64,000 bases of DNA from Bacillota bacterium (GTDB lineage: Bacteria > Bacillota > Clostridia > Saccharofermentanales > DTU023): contig JAEWER010000019.1 of NCBI GenBank assembly GCA_023389255.1, positions 1 to 64,000 of the forward strand, in the 5' to 3' direction. Positions within the stretch are counted from its first letter, which is position 1, and each line of letters starts with the position of its first letter. The position numbers and the translations under genes were made by a program. The notes below the pieces were generated by a model. That model saw only the letters and a list, made by a program, of their open reading frames with translations. It was not told where the DNA came from and did not search any database. Shown here piece by piece: positions 56,449 through 64,000 of this stretch.

Positions 56449-57564
56449 CTAAACAAAAGATAAATAAGTAGTAGGCACTAAGTAGTGGAATAAAGTTAAA
56501 GCTACAAGTGACAACAACAAAATTAGCATTAATAATTTAGCGATAAAGCCAATCTTAAAACTGCGATAAAGCATTAACGTATTTTTGATGTCGATCATCG
56601 GGCCTACAACCAAGAAACCTAGTACAGCTGCTGGTCCCACTTGGGCAATAAACGACCTTGCCACAATCGCATCGGACGAAGAGCACAAGGACAGCACATA
56701 GGCCAAAAAAATCATAAATAGTGTGCCCCAAAACCAGGAAAACTGACCTAGCTGATTGCCATAAATCTTGTAGATTGTTTGAAATAATGCTGAGATTAAA
56801 ATACCGATTAGTAGGTAATGTGCTACTTCAAAAAATTCTGTTTTGACGTGACTTAAGTAGTGAATAAGTATTTGCTTCAAGGGACTTTTCGCTTGGTGTT
56901 CCTGCTCATGATCTTCGTGAACATGTGTATGTTCTGTATGCTTATGTCCGTGGTAATGATCATGCTGTTTATCATAGTGATGCTCATGGTGGTGGTGATG
57001 GTCGAGGTGCTCATGTTCATGTGCGTGGGCATGACAACAGCCACAAGCACAGGTAGATTCGCTTAATCCTTGATGCATGAAATGGTTTAAAACGAATTCT
57101 GCATCGCTTTCTTTGCTACTACCTTTAGCCATCTTTAGCCACAATTGCATGATCAATCCAGCCATAACAGCAATACACACACCAAGACCTAAACGGGCAT
57201 AAAGCATGTGCCTACTAGTTGGAAAAGCTGCCAAGGTAGAAAGTACAACTACTGGATTAACCACAGGCGAGGCAAGCATAAAAGTTAAAGCTGCCGGCAA
57301 TGGTACTTTTTTCTTAATTAAACCTCTGAATACCGGAACTGAAGCACAGTCACAGACTGGTAAGAAAAAACCGGCAATCAGGGCATAAAAAATACCCGGC
57401 AAGGTTTTCTTCGGAAAATGGTTTTGAAACCAATTGCTCGGAACTAGTACTTGAATTGCTGAAGATAAGGCTATACCCAGCATCAAGAAAGGGAAAGCTT
57501 CCAGCATCATACCGATGCAATGGTTCAGAAAGCTATCCACTGGCGAATAAAAATTAACATTCAT
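56449..57564 (-). CDS. YcgR/UPF0718-type permease with a large His-rich loop
   Basis: 371 residues, about eight membrane segments. The DUF318 signature is present: GFFLPVCDCASVPVFRGL and LASPVVNPVVVLSTLAAF, with the second half repeat VLSLCSSSDAIVARSF and GPMIDIKNTLML. Between the halves lies a cytoplasmic or external loop (about 170-225) with CACGCC and more than 20 His mixed with Glu and Asp, a probable zinc buffer. It is placed between zur and the ycgQ-like gene. Function as a zinc (or metal-chelate) transporter is inference from neighbours. Confidence 0.85.
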   Translation of the reverse strand: MNVNFYSPVDSFLNHCIGMMLEAFPFLMLGIALSSAIQVLVPSNWFQNHFPKKTLPGIFYALIAGFFLPVCDCASVPVFRGLIKKKVPLPAALTFMLASPVVNPVVVLSTLAAFPTSRHMLYARLGLGVCIAVMAGLIMQLWLKMAKGSSKESDAEFVLNHFMHQGLSESTCACGCCHAHAHEHEHLDHHHHHEHHYDKQHDHYHGHKHTEHTHVHEDHEQEHQAKSPLKQILIHYLSHVKTEFFEVAHYLLIGILISALFQTIYKIYGNQLGQFSWFWGTLFMIFLAYVLSLCSSSDAIVARSFIAQVGPAAVLGFLVVGPMIDIKNTLMLYRSFKIGFIAKLLMLILLLSLVALTLFHYLVPTTYLSFV

Positions 57565-57588
57565 AAGTGAGATTATAAAGCTTCATTT

Positions 57589-58056
57589 TTAATGATGATG
57601 TTCATGGTCACATCCGCAATCTGTTGACTTAGCATCTTCGTGCTCAGCCTCACAGTTATCGCAGTAACCATATATTTCTAAGTTGTGACCCCTAACTTTG
57701 AAATCTATTGCTTCTAATTGTTCGGTGTACAAATCCAAGGGACATTGTTCTAAAGGAAAGATTTCATGACAGTCTAAACAGGTTGCATAATGCTGGTGTC
57801 TAACTGTATTTAGTTCATAAAATGCCATATCTGAATGTTGGCGCATAATACGATTAACTACACCGCTTTTTTGAAATAACTCCAACGCGCGATAGACCGT
57901 TGAATGCCAAGCAGTAATCCCCCTGCTATGTAAGCGTTCTAAGATATCTATCACCGTTAGAGGACGATCTGCTTCTTTGAGAATTTCAAAAACTTGTTCA
58001 CGGTTTTTGGTTTTTTTGACACTTTCAGGCCAACTAGGCAATCCTTTGCTTGACAT
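57589..58056 (-). CDS. zur: Fur family regulator, probably Zur
   Basis: 155 residues. Winged helix at the N-terminus (TVIDILERLHSRGITAWHSTVYRALELFQKSGVV); dimerisation domain with the structural zinc CxxC pairs CLDC and CDNC. The C-terminus adds CGCDHEHHH, a metal-rich tail. The place between znuA and the His-rich permease indicates a zinc rather than iron sensor. With zinc bound it should repress uptake genes. Confidence 0.88.
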   Translation of the reverse strand: MSSKGLPSWPESVKKTKNREQVFEILKEADRPLTVIDILERLHSRGITAWHSTVYRALELFQKSGVVNRIMRQHSDMAFYELNTVRHQHYATCLDCHEIFPLEQCPLDLYTEQLEAIDFKVRGHNLEIYGYCDNCEAEHEDAKSTDCGCDHEHHH

Positions 58057-58064
58057 AATTCTCT

Positions 58065-58094
58065 CCTAATAAAAGAGGACGCTCAAGCGTCCTC
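58065..58094 (-). terminator. Terminator between znuA and zur
   Basis: GAGGACGC (58075-58082), loop TCAA, GCGTCCTC (58087-58094), followed on the minus strand by TTTTATTAGG. It overlaps the region just before the zur RBS, so it probably limits read-through from znuA while zur has its own or shared expression. Confidence 0.8.
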
Positions 58095-58160
58095 CAAGAT
58101 CTAACGTCTTTTTGCTTTGAGTAACGTCAGATTAACTATTTATCTCTGTTTAGTCAAAAA

Positions 58161-59297
58161 CTAGTCAACCAGGGCTTGTTTCAAAGCTTCAATGTTTTTC
58201 TTCATGACAGTGATATAATCATCGCCATTTTGTACTTCTTCAGTGGATAAGCTCTCTACAGGACTCAACACCTTGACTTCAGCACCAGCCTCTGAAGCGA
58301 TTGCTTCAGATACTTTGGGGCTTAAAATCTCTTCAGCAAAAATGACTTTAACTTTATGCTCTTTGACAAAATCAACAATGTCTGCCATTTTTTGTGGTGA
58401 AGGTTCTTTATCTGCATAAACACCAGTGATACCCATTTGTTTTAATCCATAAGCTTTAGCTAAATAAGCAAAAGCAGAGTGGTTAGTTACAATTTCATCT
58501 CTGGTTTTATTCTTCAAAGCCTCTTGGAATTCTTTATCTAAATTATCCAAATCAGTTGCTAATTTTTCAAAGTTTGCTTTATAGGTCTCAGCATTATCTT
58601 TGTCTAATTCAACTAGAGCATTAAGAATATTTTGTGCTTCACCTTTTGCCATCAAAGGAGCTGTCCAAACATGGGGATCCCATTCTCCATGATGGTGATG
58701 ATGATGGTGATGTCCCTCTTCACCTTCTTCATGCTCATGGTCGTGATCATGTTCGGCATCAGCATCGTGATCGTGTTCATGGTCATGATCGTGTTCAGCA
58801 TCGGCATCATGATCGTGCTCATGCTCATGCTCATGTTCTTCTTCATTTTTGATGAGATCTAAACCCTTAGATGCTTCAACTAAGGTTAACTTATCGTTTT
58901 TGACTGAATCACCTATAGAGCTAACCCAATGCTCCATGCCAGCACCGTTATACACCAGCATATCTGCATCGCTCAACTTAACAATATCTTCTGTTGAGGG
59001 CTCCCAATCATGTGCTTCTGTGCCACTAGGAACTAAGTTTTCAACTACTGCTTTATCGCCAGCAATACGAGAAGTTAAGAAGTACATGGGGTAGATCGAG
59101 GTATAGATTTTCTTCTTACCTGCATTATCTGTGCCAGTGGCCTTGGTATCTTTATCGCTCACCTTAGCGGTGGTTACATTTGTTGCTTGTTTACTGCCAT
59201 CTGTTTTGCTTTGGTCTTTGCTACAAGCAACTAAACCTAAAGCCATTACACAGCAGATAAACAATGCTAGAACTTTTTGACTGCGTGAAGTTTTCAT
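58161..59297 (-). CDS. znuA: Zinc ABC transporter substrate-binding lipoprotein, ZnuA/AdcA type
   Basis: 378 residues. Lipobox LVAC with Cys at 25. The cluster A-I fold follows from KKIYTSIYPMYFLTSRIAG; zinc-site residues include EAHDWEPS, the His in WDPHVWTAPLM, VTNHSAFAYLAKAYG and FAEEILSPKV. Between the first two lies a metal-rich loop (about 150-205) of His, Glu and Asp ending in eight His. It captures zinc at the cell surface. No znuB or znuC gene is near; the adjacent permease is of the YcgR type. Confidence 0.93.
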   Translation of the reverse strand: MKTSRSQKVLALFICCVMALGLVACSKDQSKTDGSKQATNVTTAKVSDKDTKATGTDNAGKKKIYTSIYPMYFLTSRIAGDKAVVENLVPSGTEAHDWEPSTEDIVKLSDADMLVYNGAGMEHWVSSIGDSVKNDKLTLVEASKGLDLIKNEEEHEHEHEHDHDADAEHDHDHEHDHDADAEHDHDHEHEEGEEGHHHHHHHHGEWDPHVWTAPLMAKGEAQNILNALVELDKDNAETYKANFEKLATDLDNLDKEFQEALKNKTRDEIVTNHSAFAYLAKAYGLKQMGITGVYADKEPSPQKMADIVDFVKEHKVKVIFAEEILSPKVSEAIASEAGAEVKVLSPVESLSTEEVQNGDDYITVMKKNIEALKQALVD

Positions 59298-59324
59298 TGT
59301 GTTCTCCTTGTCACAAACAAGATT

Positions 59325-59352
59325 GCAAATAAAACGATGCCTTACGGCATCG
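59325..59352 (-). terminator. Hairpin with T run between mrp and znuA (mrp terminator or znuA leader attenuator)
   Basis: CGATGCC (59335-59341), TTAC loop, GGCATCG (59346-59352); on the minus strand TTTTATTT follows. It lies downstream of the candidate znuA promoter (59393-59421) and upstream of the znuA ATG, so transcripts from that promoter must pass it. It may alternatively end mrp transcription if znuA has a later promoter. Confidence 0.75.
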
Positions 59353-59363
59353 ATATTTGCTGT

Positions 59364-59421
59364 TGCGAACCATTCGCATTTAGGATATCTGCATGATATG
59401 CCCTTAAATGCGATTTGTCAA
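59364..59421 (-). promoter_or_regulatory. znuA promoter with candidate Zur sites
   Basis: On the minus strand TTGACA (59416-59421), 17-base spacer, TATCAT (59393-59398). Inverted repeat TGCGAA-N3-TTCGCA (59364-59378) lies just past the expected start point, and TCGCATTTA/TAAATGCGA arms (59374-59382, 59405-59413) link it to the spacer. The half-site TGCGAA also occurs by the ZinT-domain gene. Confidence 0.6.
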
Positions 59422-59429
59422 ACTTTCTT

Positions 59430-60329
59430 TTACAACTGCAAAATTTTAGCTGTAATGGGATCTAAAGTTGTATGATCTAGTGTTTCCACATTCCCTTGAT
59501 CGACCAAATCGCTATAGCCAGCAATCAGCGGTTGAGCAACCTTTGTCTCAATGCCAAATTCATCTGCGAGCTTATCTAATTTGCTCTCACCAAAGAGATG
59601 GTGTTTGCTCTGGCAATCTGGGCATTGAAAATAACTCATATTTTCGACTAAACCTATTACGGGTTTGCTCATCATTTTCGCCATTTTTATCGCTTTACCC
59701 ACAATCATCGATACCATGTCTTGCGGCGAAGTAACAATGACAACACCATCAACAGGCAAGGATTGAAAAACAGTTAACGGTACATCACCTGTTCCAGGGG
59801 GCATGTCCACAAATAAATAATCTATATCTTGCCAAAGAACGTCGGACCAAAACTGTTTTACCACTTGCGCGATTACTGGACCTCGCCATACCACTGGTTC
59901 TTTGGCATCTTCTAGCATCAAATTGAGTGAAACTATATCAATTCCTGTTCTAGATTTAGCGGGTTCAATACCTTCTTCTGTACCATAAAGTTGACCTTTC
60001 AGACCAAACCCTGTAGGAATTGAGGGACCTGTGAGGTCAGCATCTAAGATGCCAACTTTATAACCCTTACTGCGCATATTCACAGCAAGTAGTGAGGTAA
60101 TCAATGATTTACCTACACCACCTTTACCGCTCATCACGGCAATCACATGCTTCACTTTACTAAATTGATTTAATTTAGCGCTAAAATCAGTTGCCTCTGG
60201 CACTTTGAATGGATCTTTACCATTGCTGTTTTCTTTCATTTTGCGCACCTGTTCGCGCGCTTTAGCTAACTTTTCCTGATAAATAGCTTCTTCTTCTGCA
60301 GTTCTTTGTTTTCGCTTAATCTCCGCCAT
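59430..60329 (-). CDS. mrp: Mrp/ApbC family P-loop ATPase, iron-sulfur carrier
   Basis: 299 residues. A charged N-terminal extension (about 1-55) replaces the usual DUF59 domain. Then MSGKGGVGKSLITSLLA (deviant Walker A), DADLTGPSIP, VDMPPGTGDVPLT and the C-terminal CPDC pair (FQCPDCQSKHHLFG) that binds a transient 4Fe-4S cluster. It loads iron-sulfur clusters onto client enzymes, of which this window encodes many. 17 bases after nadE. Confidence 0.93.
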   Translation of the reverse strand: MAEIKRKQRTAEEEAIYQEKLAKAREQVRKMKENSNGKDPFKVPEATDFSAKLNQFSKVKHVIAVMSGKGGVGKSLITSLLAVNMRSKGYKVGILDADLTGPSIPTGFGLKGQLYGTEEGIEPAKSRTGIDIVSLNLMLEDAKEPVVWRGPVIAQVVKQFWSDVLWQDIDYLFVDMPPGTGDVPLTVFQSLPVDGVVIVTSPQDMVSMIVGKAIKMAKMMSKPVIGLVENMSYFQCPDCQSKHHLFGESKLDKLADEFGIETKVAQPLIAGYSDLVDQGNVETLDHTTLDPITAKILQL

Positions 60330-60346
60330 TTTCTTCTCCTATAACC

Positions 60347-62173
60347 TTAGAGTTCATACAAATCACTGGGTAAACTAAGACCATACTCGTTGTTCGTAAT
60401 ATTTACAGTGCCTAAAGCAACGCCATCTGGTGCACAGCTACGTTTAAACTGACTGTTTTTAAAACGACGTTTGAACTCCTGATACCATTTAGCAACTTCT
60501 GTTGCTTCATATTTACCTGCAAAAGCCAAAGTCACACGATAGACCACATCATCTTTGGCTGTGAGACCATATTTGAGCAAAAGATAGCTGAAGTAATCGT
60601 GTAATTCATATGGTCCTACGATTGATTCTGTTGTTTGTGTGATCGACTTTTTATCTTCTGTTGGTATCAATTCTGGGCTAATTGGTGTGCTTACAATTCT
60701 TTCCAAGACAGCCTTGGCTTCCTGATTTTCTTCACCCAATTTTTTAGCCTCATACAAAACAATTTGCTGCATCAGAGTTTTAGGAATCGAAGAATTGATA
60801 TTGTACATAGCCATATGATCGCCATTGTAGGTGCAAAAACCTAAACATTCTTCTGATAAATCACCTGTTCCCAAGACAATGCCGTTTTTCATGTTGGCTA
60901 CGTCCATCAAGATTTGTGTACGCTCTCTGGCTTGTGCATTTTCCAGCGTAATATCTTTTTGCTTTAAGCCACCATGCCCAATAGAAGCTAGATGATCTGC
61001 AACAATATCTCCTATGGGCACTTCACTAAAATCACAACCCAATGCTTTTGCTAGCAAGTAGGAATTATCGTGAGTTAGATCAGAAGTTCCAAAACCAGGC
61101 ATGCTCAAAGTTATGATGTCTTTGTTTGACCTATTTTTTTGCTTCATTGCTCGTACTGCAATCAAAAGAGCACAGGTACTATCTAAGCCACCAGATAAAC
61201 CTAAAACCACTTTACAAGGCTCGTTAAATGAGAGTAGATCCAATCTTGTATTTAAGGCCTTAGCTGCTTTATCTAAAATGAAGTCTAATTTTTCTGCTTG
61301 CGATTCAGTTTTTAGATCACAAACCACACCCGATAAAAAAGGTGAAGTATTGAAAACCCGTAAGACATTTTGCTTTTCTTTACAGGTAAAAGAAAAAGCA
61401 TCTTTCAAACAAAATTCTTTTAGTTCTGGTATTTCAGTAGCTAACTTAGTCAAATCATATTCATCAGTGCACTTTGTTTGGATAAAAGAATGTGTCGGCA
61501 CCGCTTCTTTTTGTTTTGCCTGGTAACAAGCTAACTGATATAGATCAACATCGTAAGTCAGGATATTAGGGTCATTTTTTTTACTTTCCTGCTTAGCAAT
61601 TAAATTACCTTCTTCAAACAACAAACGTTTACCCACATAACACGCTTCACTCGATGATTCACCAAAGCTAGGCTTAACATAAGCAATTACCTGTGCATTT
61701 GTTTTACTCAAAGAAGCTAGAGCTTGCTCTTCATAAGCATATAAATCATAGCGTTCTGAAGCTTGTGACAGAATAACCTGTAAGGTAGAAGTTATCTGTA
61801 AAATTAGCGGTTCTTTTGTTGTCAATGGTTGCAGGTATGCTTTTACTATCTGCCCCCTAGGATCAATTAAAAGAACTAATTTTTGATTTATCTGTTCAAC
61901 ATTAGCAATTAAAGAGAATAAAACATAGGCTGTTCCCTCTTTGCTCTGTGTTTGCAGAAGTTTAAGCAAAACTTCTTTTTGCCTTACAGCTGTTTCTTGC
62001 CAACGCAAAACATCACCTGCTGTGATGCCAACTGTTGGTAGTAAAGGAAAAACAACCAAATCGCTGTCACTAGTCTGTTTAAGTAACTGCTTTACCTGTT
62101 CATAGTTAGCTTCTTGCTTACCTAAACGCAAATTATTATCTACTAGTGCTAATCGACAAAAATCATGTTTCAT
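60347..62173 (-). CDS. nadE: NAD+ synthetase with an apparently inactive glutaminase domain
   Basis: 608 residues in the two-domain arrangement of glutamine-dependent NadE. The C-terminal synthetase is intact: LGLSGGLDSTCAL (ATP loop), MPGFGTSDLTHDNS, GTGDLSEECLGFCTYNGDHMAMYN (shown here as landmarks) and the end RRFKNSQFKRSCAPDG. In the N-terminal nitrilase-like domain the expected Glu (FPEL) is L44 in VFPLLPTVG, and the expected Cys (ICED) corresponds to S136 in VILSQASE; Lys 111 may remain. The domain is also slightly shortened. The enzyme therefore probably uses free ammonia. Confidence 0.9.
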   Translation of the reverse strand: MKHDFCRLALVDNNLRLGKQEANYEQVKQLLKQTSDSDLVVFPLLPTVGITAGDVLRWQETAVRQKEVLLKLLQTQSKEGTAYVLFSLIANVEQINQKLVLLIDPRGQIVKAYLQPLTTKEPLILQITSTLQVILSQASERYDLYAYEEQALASLSKTNAQVIAYVKPSFGESSSEACYVGKRLLFEEGNLIAKQESKKNDPNILTYDVDLYQLACYQAKQKEAVPTHSFIQTKCTDEYDLTKLATEIPELKEFCLKDAFSFTCKEKQNVLRVFNTSPFLSGVVCDLKTESQAEKLDFILDKAAKALNTRLDLLSFNEPCKVVLGLSGGLDSTCALLIAVRAMKQKNRSNKDIITLSMPGFGTSDLTHDNSYLLAKALGCDFSEVPIGDIVADHLASIGHGGLKQKDITLENAQARERTQILMDVANMKNGIVLGTGDLSEECLGFCTYNGDHMAMYNINSSIPKTLMQQIVLYEAKKLGEENQEAKAVLERIVSTPISPELIPTEDKKSITQTTESIVGPYELHDYFSYLLLKYGLTAKDDVVYRVTLAFAGKYEATEVAKWYQEFKRRFKNSQFKRSCAPDGVALGTVNITNNEYGLSLPSDLYEL

Positions 62174-62257
62174 TTTGCATCTCTTTCCTACAAAAATAGA
62201 TGTTTAACAAAATACTGCGTTATTATAATACTAATAACTTTAATCAAAGGAGTTTTT

Positions 62258-62986
62258 ATGGAACAAAATCAAGTTATTCCTGAAAATAAACCTGTAGAAC
62301 AAACAGAAATGAAGCAAAATACTTCTGTATCGGAAGAGCAAGCGGTTGCAAATCAAACCAATCAAAATTATCAAACAGCTATGCCAAGCCAAGCAGGAAT
62401 GCCAAATCAGTCTCCCTTGGGTGCACCGGTAGCTCCAGCTCCTGTTTCTCCTAAAGAAAAGAACCCCTTTTTCTTAAATCTATCTGATTTTATGATAGGT
62501 TACTTTTCTGAGGGACCAGAAGCATTATTTAAGGTGCCTGTAACTTCTACTCTGCGCATTATCTTTTTGTGCGTTAACCTAATCTCCTGCCTTGTTACTT
62601 CTCTTCTGATTAACTCAACTTATGGTCAATTAGGTGTGGGTCTGCTCTTTTTCTTACTCACTCAAGGTGTGTTATTCGGTTTTAGTGCCTTAGTTCAAAC
62701 CAAAGGCTACAATCCACATAGATTTGAATTCATGCACACACTGGATATCTTTATTGTCTCCGGAATGCATCATGTCGCATTAATGCTTTTAGCCTGTTTC
62801 TTCTCTTTTGCTGGATCACTTATAACCTATATTTTGGCTGATAGAATCATTTTAATCTCCCTTTGCTTGCAAGCAGTTCATATCGCCTTTGCTGGTAAAG
62901 TACAATTTAAATTACCTTCTAAATTCTTATACTTTATGACGATTCTTGTTGTGTTTATCTGCATGTTTTTGCAGGTAATTATATAG
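62258..62986 (+). CDS. Membrane protein of unknown function with a Gln/Asn-rich N-terminus
   Basis: 242 residues from ATG 62258, which has AAAGGAG at 5 bases; the longer frame to 62165 overlaps nadE and has no RBS. The first about 65 residues are low-complexity (Gln, Asn, Pro, Glu) and probably unstructured; then five hydrophobic segments (about 95-115, 120-140, 165-185, 195-210, 220-240). It resembles Yip1-like or YckD-like membrane proteins only in shape. A TATAAT lies at 62224-62229. It is followed by mutM 9 bases later. Confidence 0.65.
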   Translation: MEQNQVIPENKPVEQTEMKQNTSVSEEQAVANQTNQNYQTAMPSQAGMPNQSPLGAPVAPAPVSPKEKNPFFLNLSDFMIGYFSEGPEALFKVPVTSTLRIIFLCVNLISCLVTSLLINSTYGQLGVGLLFFLLTQGVLFGFSALVQTKGYNPHRFEFMHTLDIFIVSGMHHVALMLLACFFSFAGSLITYILADRIILISLCLQAVHIAFAGKVQFKLPSKFLYFMTILVVFICMFLQVII

Positions 62987-62995
62987 ATTTAAGTT

Positions 62996-63826
62996 ATGCC
63001 TGAATTACCAGAAGTAGAAACAATTAGACGTTCTCTTTTATCTTTAATTAAAGATAAAACCATACAAAAAACAGAGATCTTTACAGACTCTGTTTTTTGT
63101 AATCATACTGACTTCACTGTGACAGGATTTAAAGTTGTAGATATCAGACGAAGGGGCAAGTATCTTCTCTTTGATTTAGCTAAAGAAAAAGAAAAAGCCC
63201 TTTTAATGATTCATCTAAGAATGACTGGTAAATTGCTGTATAGCGATTTTGCTGACGATGTTAGAAAGCATACCCATGTCAGATTACATTTTGTTCCAGA
63301 AATAGTTGATTTCAATGACATCAGGCGCTTTGGCAAAGTTGAATTATTACCATACCAAAGCGATTTACAGCACAAAAGTTTACTAAAACTAGGCCCTGAA
63401 CCTTTTTCAAAAGAATTTAGCTTAAGCTACTTTTTAAAAGTTTGTAGTAAAAGACCTAAAACAACGATCAAACAACTTTTGTTAGATCAAACTGTAGTTG
63501 CTGGGTTAGGTAATATCTACTGTGATGAGGTGCTTTTCCGTATAGGCATTCACCCTGCCTCTCTAGTCGGTAAAATCCCAAAAGAAAAGCTCACAGCACT
63601 CAAAGAAAGCATCGCTCCACTCTTAACTGAAGCAATTGGTTTTAGAGGAACTTCTTTTAGAGATTATGTCGATGGTTTGGGTAAAAAAGGGGAATTTCAA
63701 TTACATCTCAAAGTCTACAGCCGAGCAAAAGAAAAGTGTTATCTTTGTGGATCAGAGATAGAGAAATGTAAAGTTGCTGGCAGGGGAACTCATTTTTGTC
63801 CAAATTGCCAAACTCTGTATAAATAA
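62996..63826 (+). CDS. mutM: Formamidopyrimidine-DNA glycosylase
   Basis: 276 residues. Starts MPELPEVETIRR with the catalytic Pro and Glu; DIRRFGKVELL, DQTVVAGLGNIYCDEVLF (helix-two-turn-helix) and the C-terminal zinc finger CYLCGSEIEKCKVAGRGTHFC (in part) are complete. It removes oxidised purines such as 8-oxoguanine. Closed by the terminator at 63821-63852. Confidence 0.97.
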   Translation: MPELPEVETIRRSLLSLIKDKTIQKTEIFTDSVFCNHTDFTVTGFKVVDIRRRGKYLLFDLAKEKEKALLMIHLRMTGKLLYSDFADDVRKHTHVRLHFVPEIVDFNDIRRFGKVELLPYQSDLQHKSLLKLGPEPFSKEFSLSYFLKVCSKRPKTTIKQLLLDQTVVAGLGNIYCDEVLFRIGIHPASLVGKIPKEKLTALKESIAPLLTEAIGFRGTSFRDYVDGLGKKGEFQLHLKVYSRAKEKCYLCGSEIEKCKVAGRGTHFCPNCQTLYK

Positions 63827-63852
63827 AGGCTTGCCTAGGCAAGCCTTTATTT
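63821..63852. terminator. Bidirectional terminator between mutM and the glyoxalase gene
   Basis: A perfect 32-base palindrome centred on CCTAGG with A/T-rich ends, so each strand ends in a T run. It overlaps both flanking stop codons. Confidence 0.9.
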
Positions 63853-64000
63853 CTTTTCTGGCACAATTTCAATCCAGTAACCATCTGGATCTTCAATGAA
63901 ATAAATGCCCATCTTTTCATTTTCCATACAGATCACACCCTGCTCTTGGTGTAATTTTTTGGTACTTGAAAAATCATCTGTACTAAAAGCCAAATGAATT
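63847..64000 (-). CDS. Glyoxalase I (VOC family), C-terminal part; gene runs off the window
   Basis: The last 51 codons: IHLAFSTDDF near the window edge, then MGIYFIEDPDGYWIEIVPEKK. These are the hallmarks of lactoylglutathione lyase-type glyoxalase I, including the metal-ligand Glu in WIEIV. The enzyme detoxifies methylglyoxal, a by-product of triose metabolism such as glycerol use. Stop TAA at 63847-63849. Confidence 0.88.
   Translation of the reverse strand, partial: IHLAFSTDDFSSTKKLHQEQGVICMENEKMGIYFIEDPDGYWIEIVPEKK

Noticed and set aside
58632..58862. Open frames opposite the His-rich loop of znuA
   Set aside because: They are produced by the repetitive His/Asp/Glu codons read on the other strand and have no RBS or family match.

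Overview
This window looks like a chromosome segment of a strictly anaerobic, amino-acid- and purine-fermenting Gram-positive (Bacillota, probably class Clostridia). The evidence is a complete selenoprotein glycine reductase operon (grdX, grdE, grdB, trxB, trxA, grdA, grdC, grdD, with in-frame TGA selenocysteine codons in grdA and grdB), a selenium-type purine degradation island, ECF and PTS transport genes, and AGGAGG-type ribosome binding sites. Species cannot be assigned from sequence alone. No tRNA, rRNA, IS element or CRISPR array was seen.

Layout. 1-222: start of a PTS EIIC gene. 307-4738 (minus): a compact AT-rich operon that I read as a glycocin-type bacteriocin cluster: a double-thioredoxin thiol oxidoreductase, a C39-peptidase ABC exporter, a 72-residue Cys-rich precursor, and a SunS-like family 2 glycosyltransferase split by a frameshift at a run of six A. 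It sits directly behind, and overlaps, glpP. 4731-11064: glycerol catabolism: glpP antiterminator (minus), then divergently a leader terminator, two flavoprotein subunits, a DUF1667 protein, glpK and glpF. 11132-18812 (minus): glycine reductase operon. 19052-24652 (minus): AI-2E-family permease, a heterodimeric ABC exporter and two small membrane ORFs. 24846-25760: a thioredoxin-reductase-like flavoprotein without the CxxC.

25761-39725 (minus): purine island in transcription order PAS/HTH regulator, ygeW, ygeY, ssnA, ygeX, ygfK (compact form), hydantoinase, NCS2 permease, selenium-type xanthine dehydrogenase and mocA-like. Purine breakdown in clostridia ends in glycine, so this island and the glycine reductase operon plausibly form one energy-yielding route (inference). 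A second NCS2 permease (43101-44483) and guaA (47389-48957) fit the purine theme.

39981-42726: XRE regulator plus ImmA/IrrE metallopeptidase, next to DinB. The xre and dinB promoters carry the same inverted repeat (GTGCA-N7-TGCAC), suggesting a LexA-independent, protease-released DNA damage switch. 44537-62986 holds exonuclease III, an ECF S component, a ZinT-domain protein, guaA, pepF, a PlsC/zinc-ribbon protein, cyclophilin and membrane proteins. It also holds a zinc block (YcgQ/YcgR-like permease pair, Zur, ZnuA with a His-rich loop), Mrp and an NAD synthetase whose glutaminase domain appears dead. The window ends with mutM and the 3' part of a glyoxalase gene.

Most genes are closely packed, often with 1-8 bp overlaps, and separated into units by clear hairpin terminators. 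The best candidates for new biology are the glycocin-like precursor cluster, the XRE/ImmA/dinB operator pair, the degenerate NadE, the compact YgfK and the zinc block.
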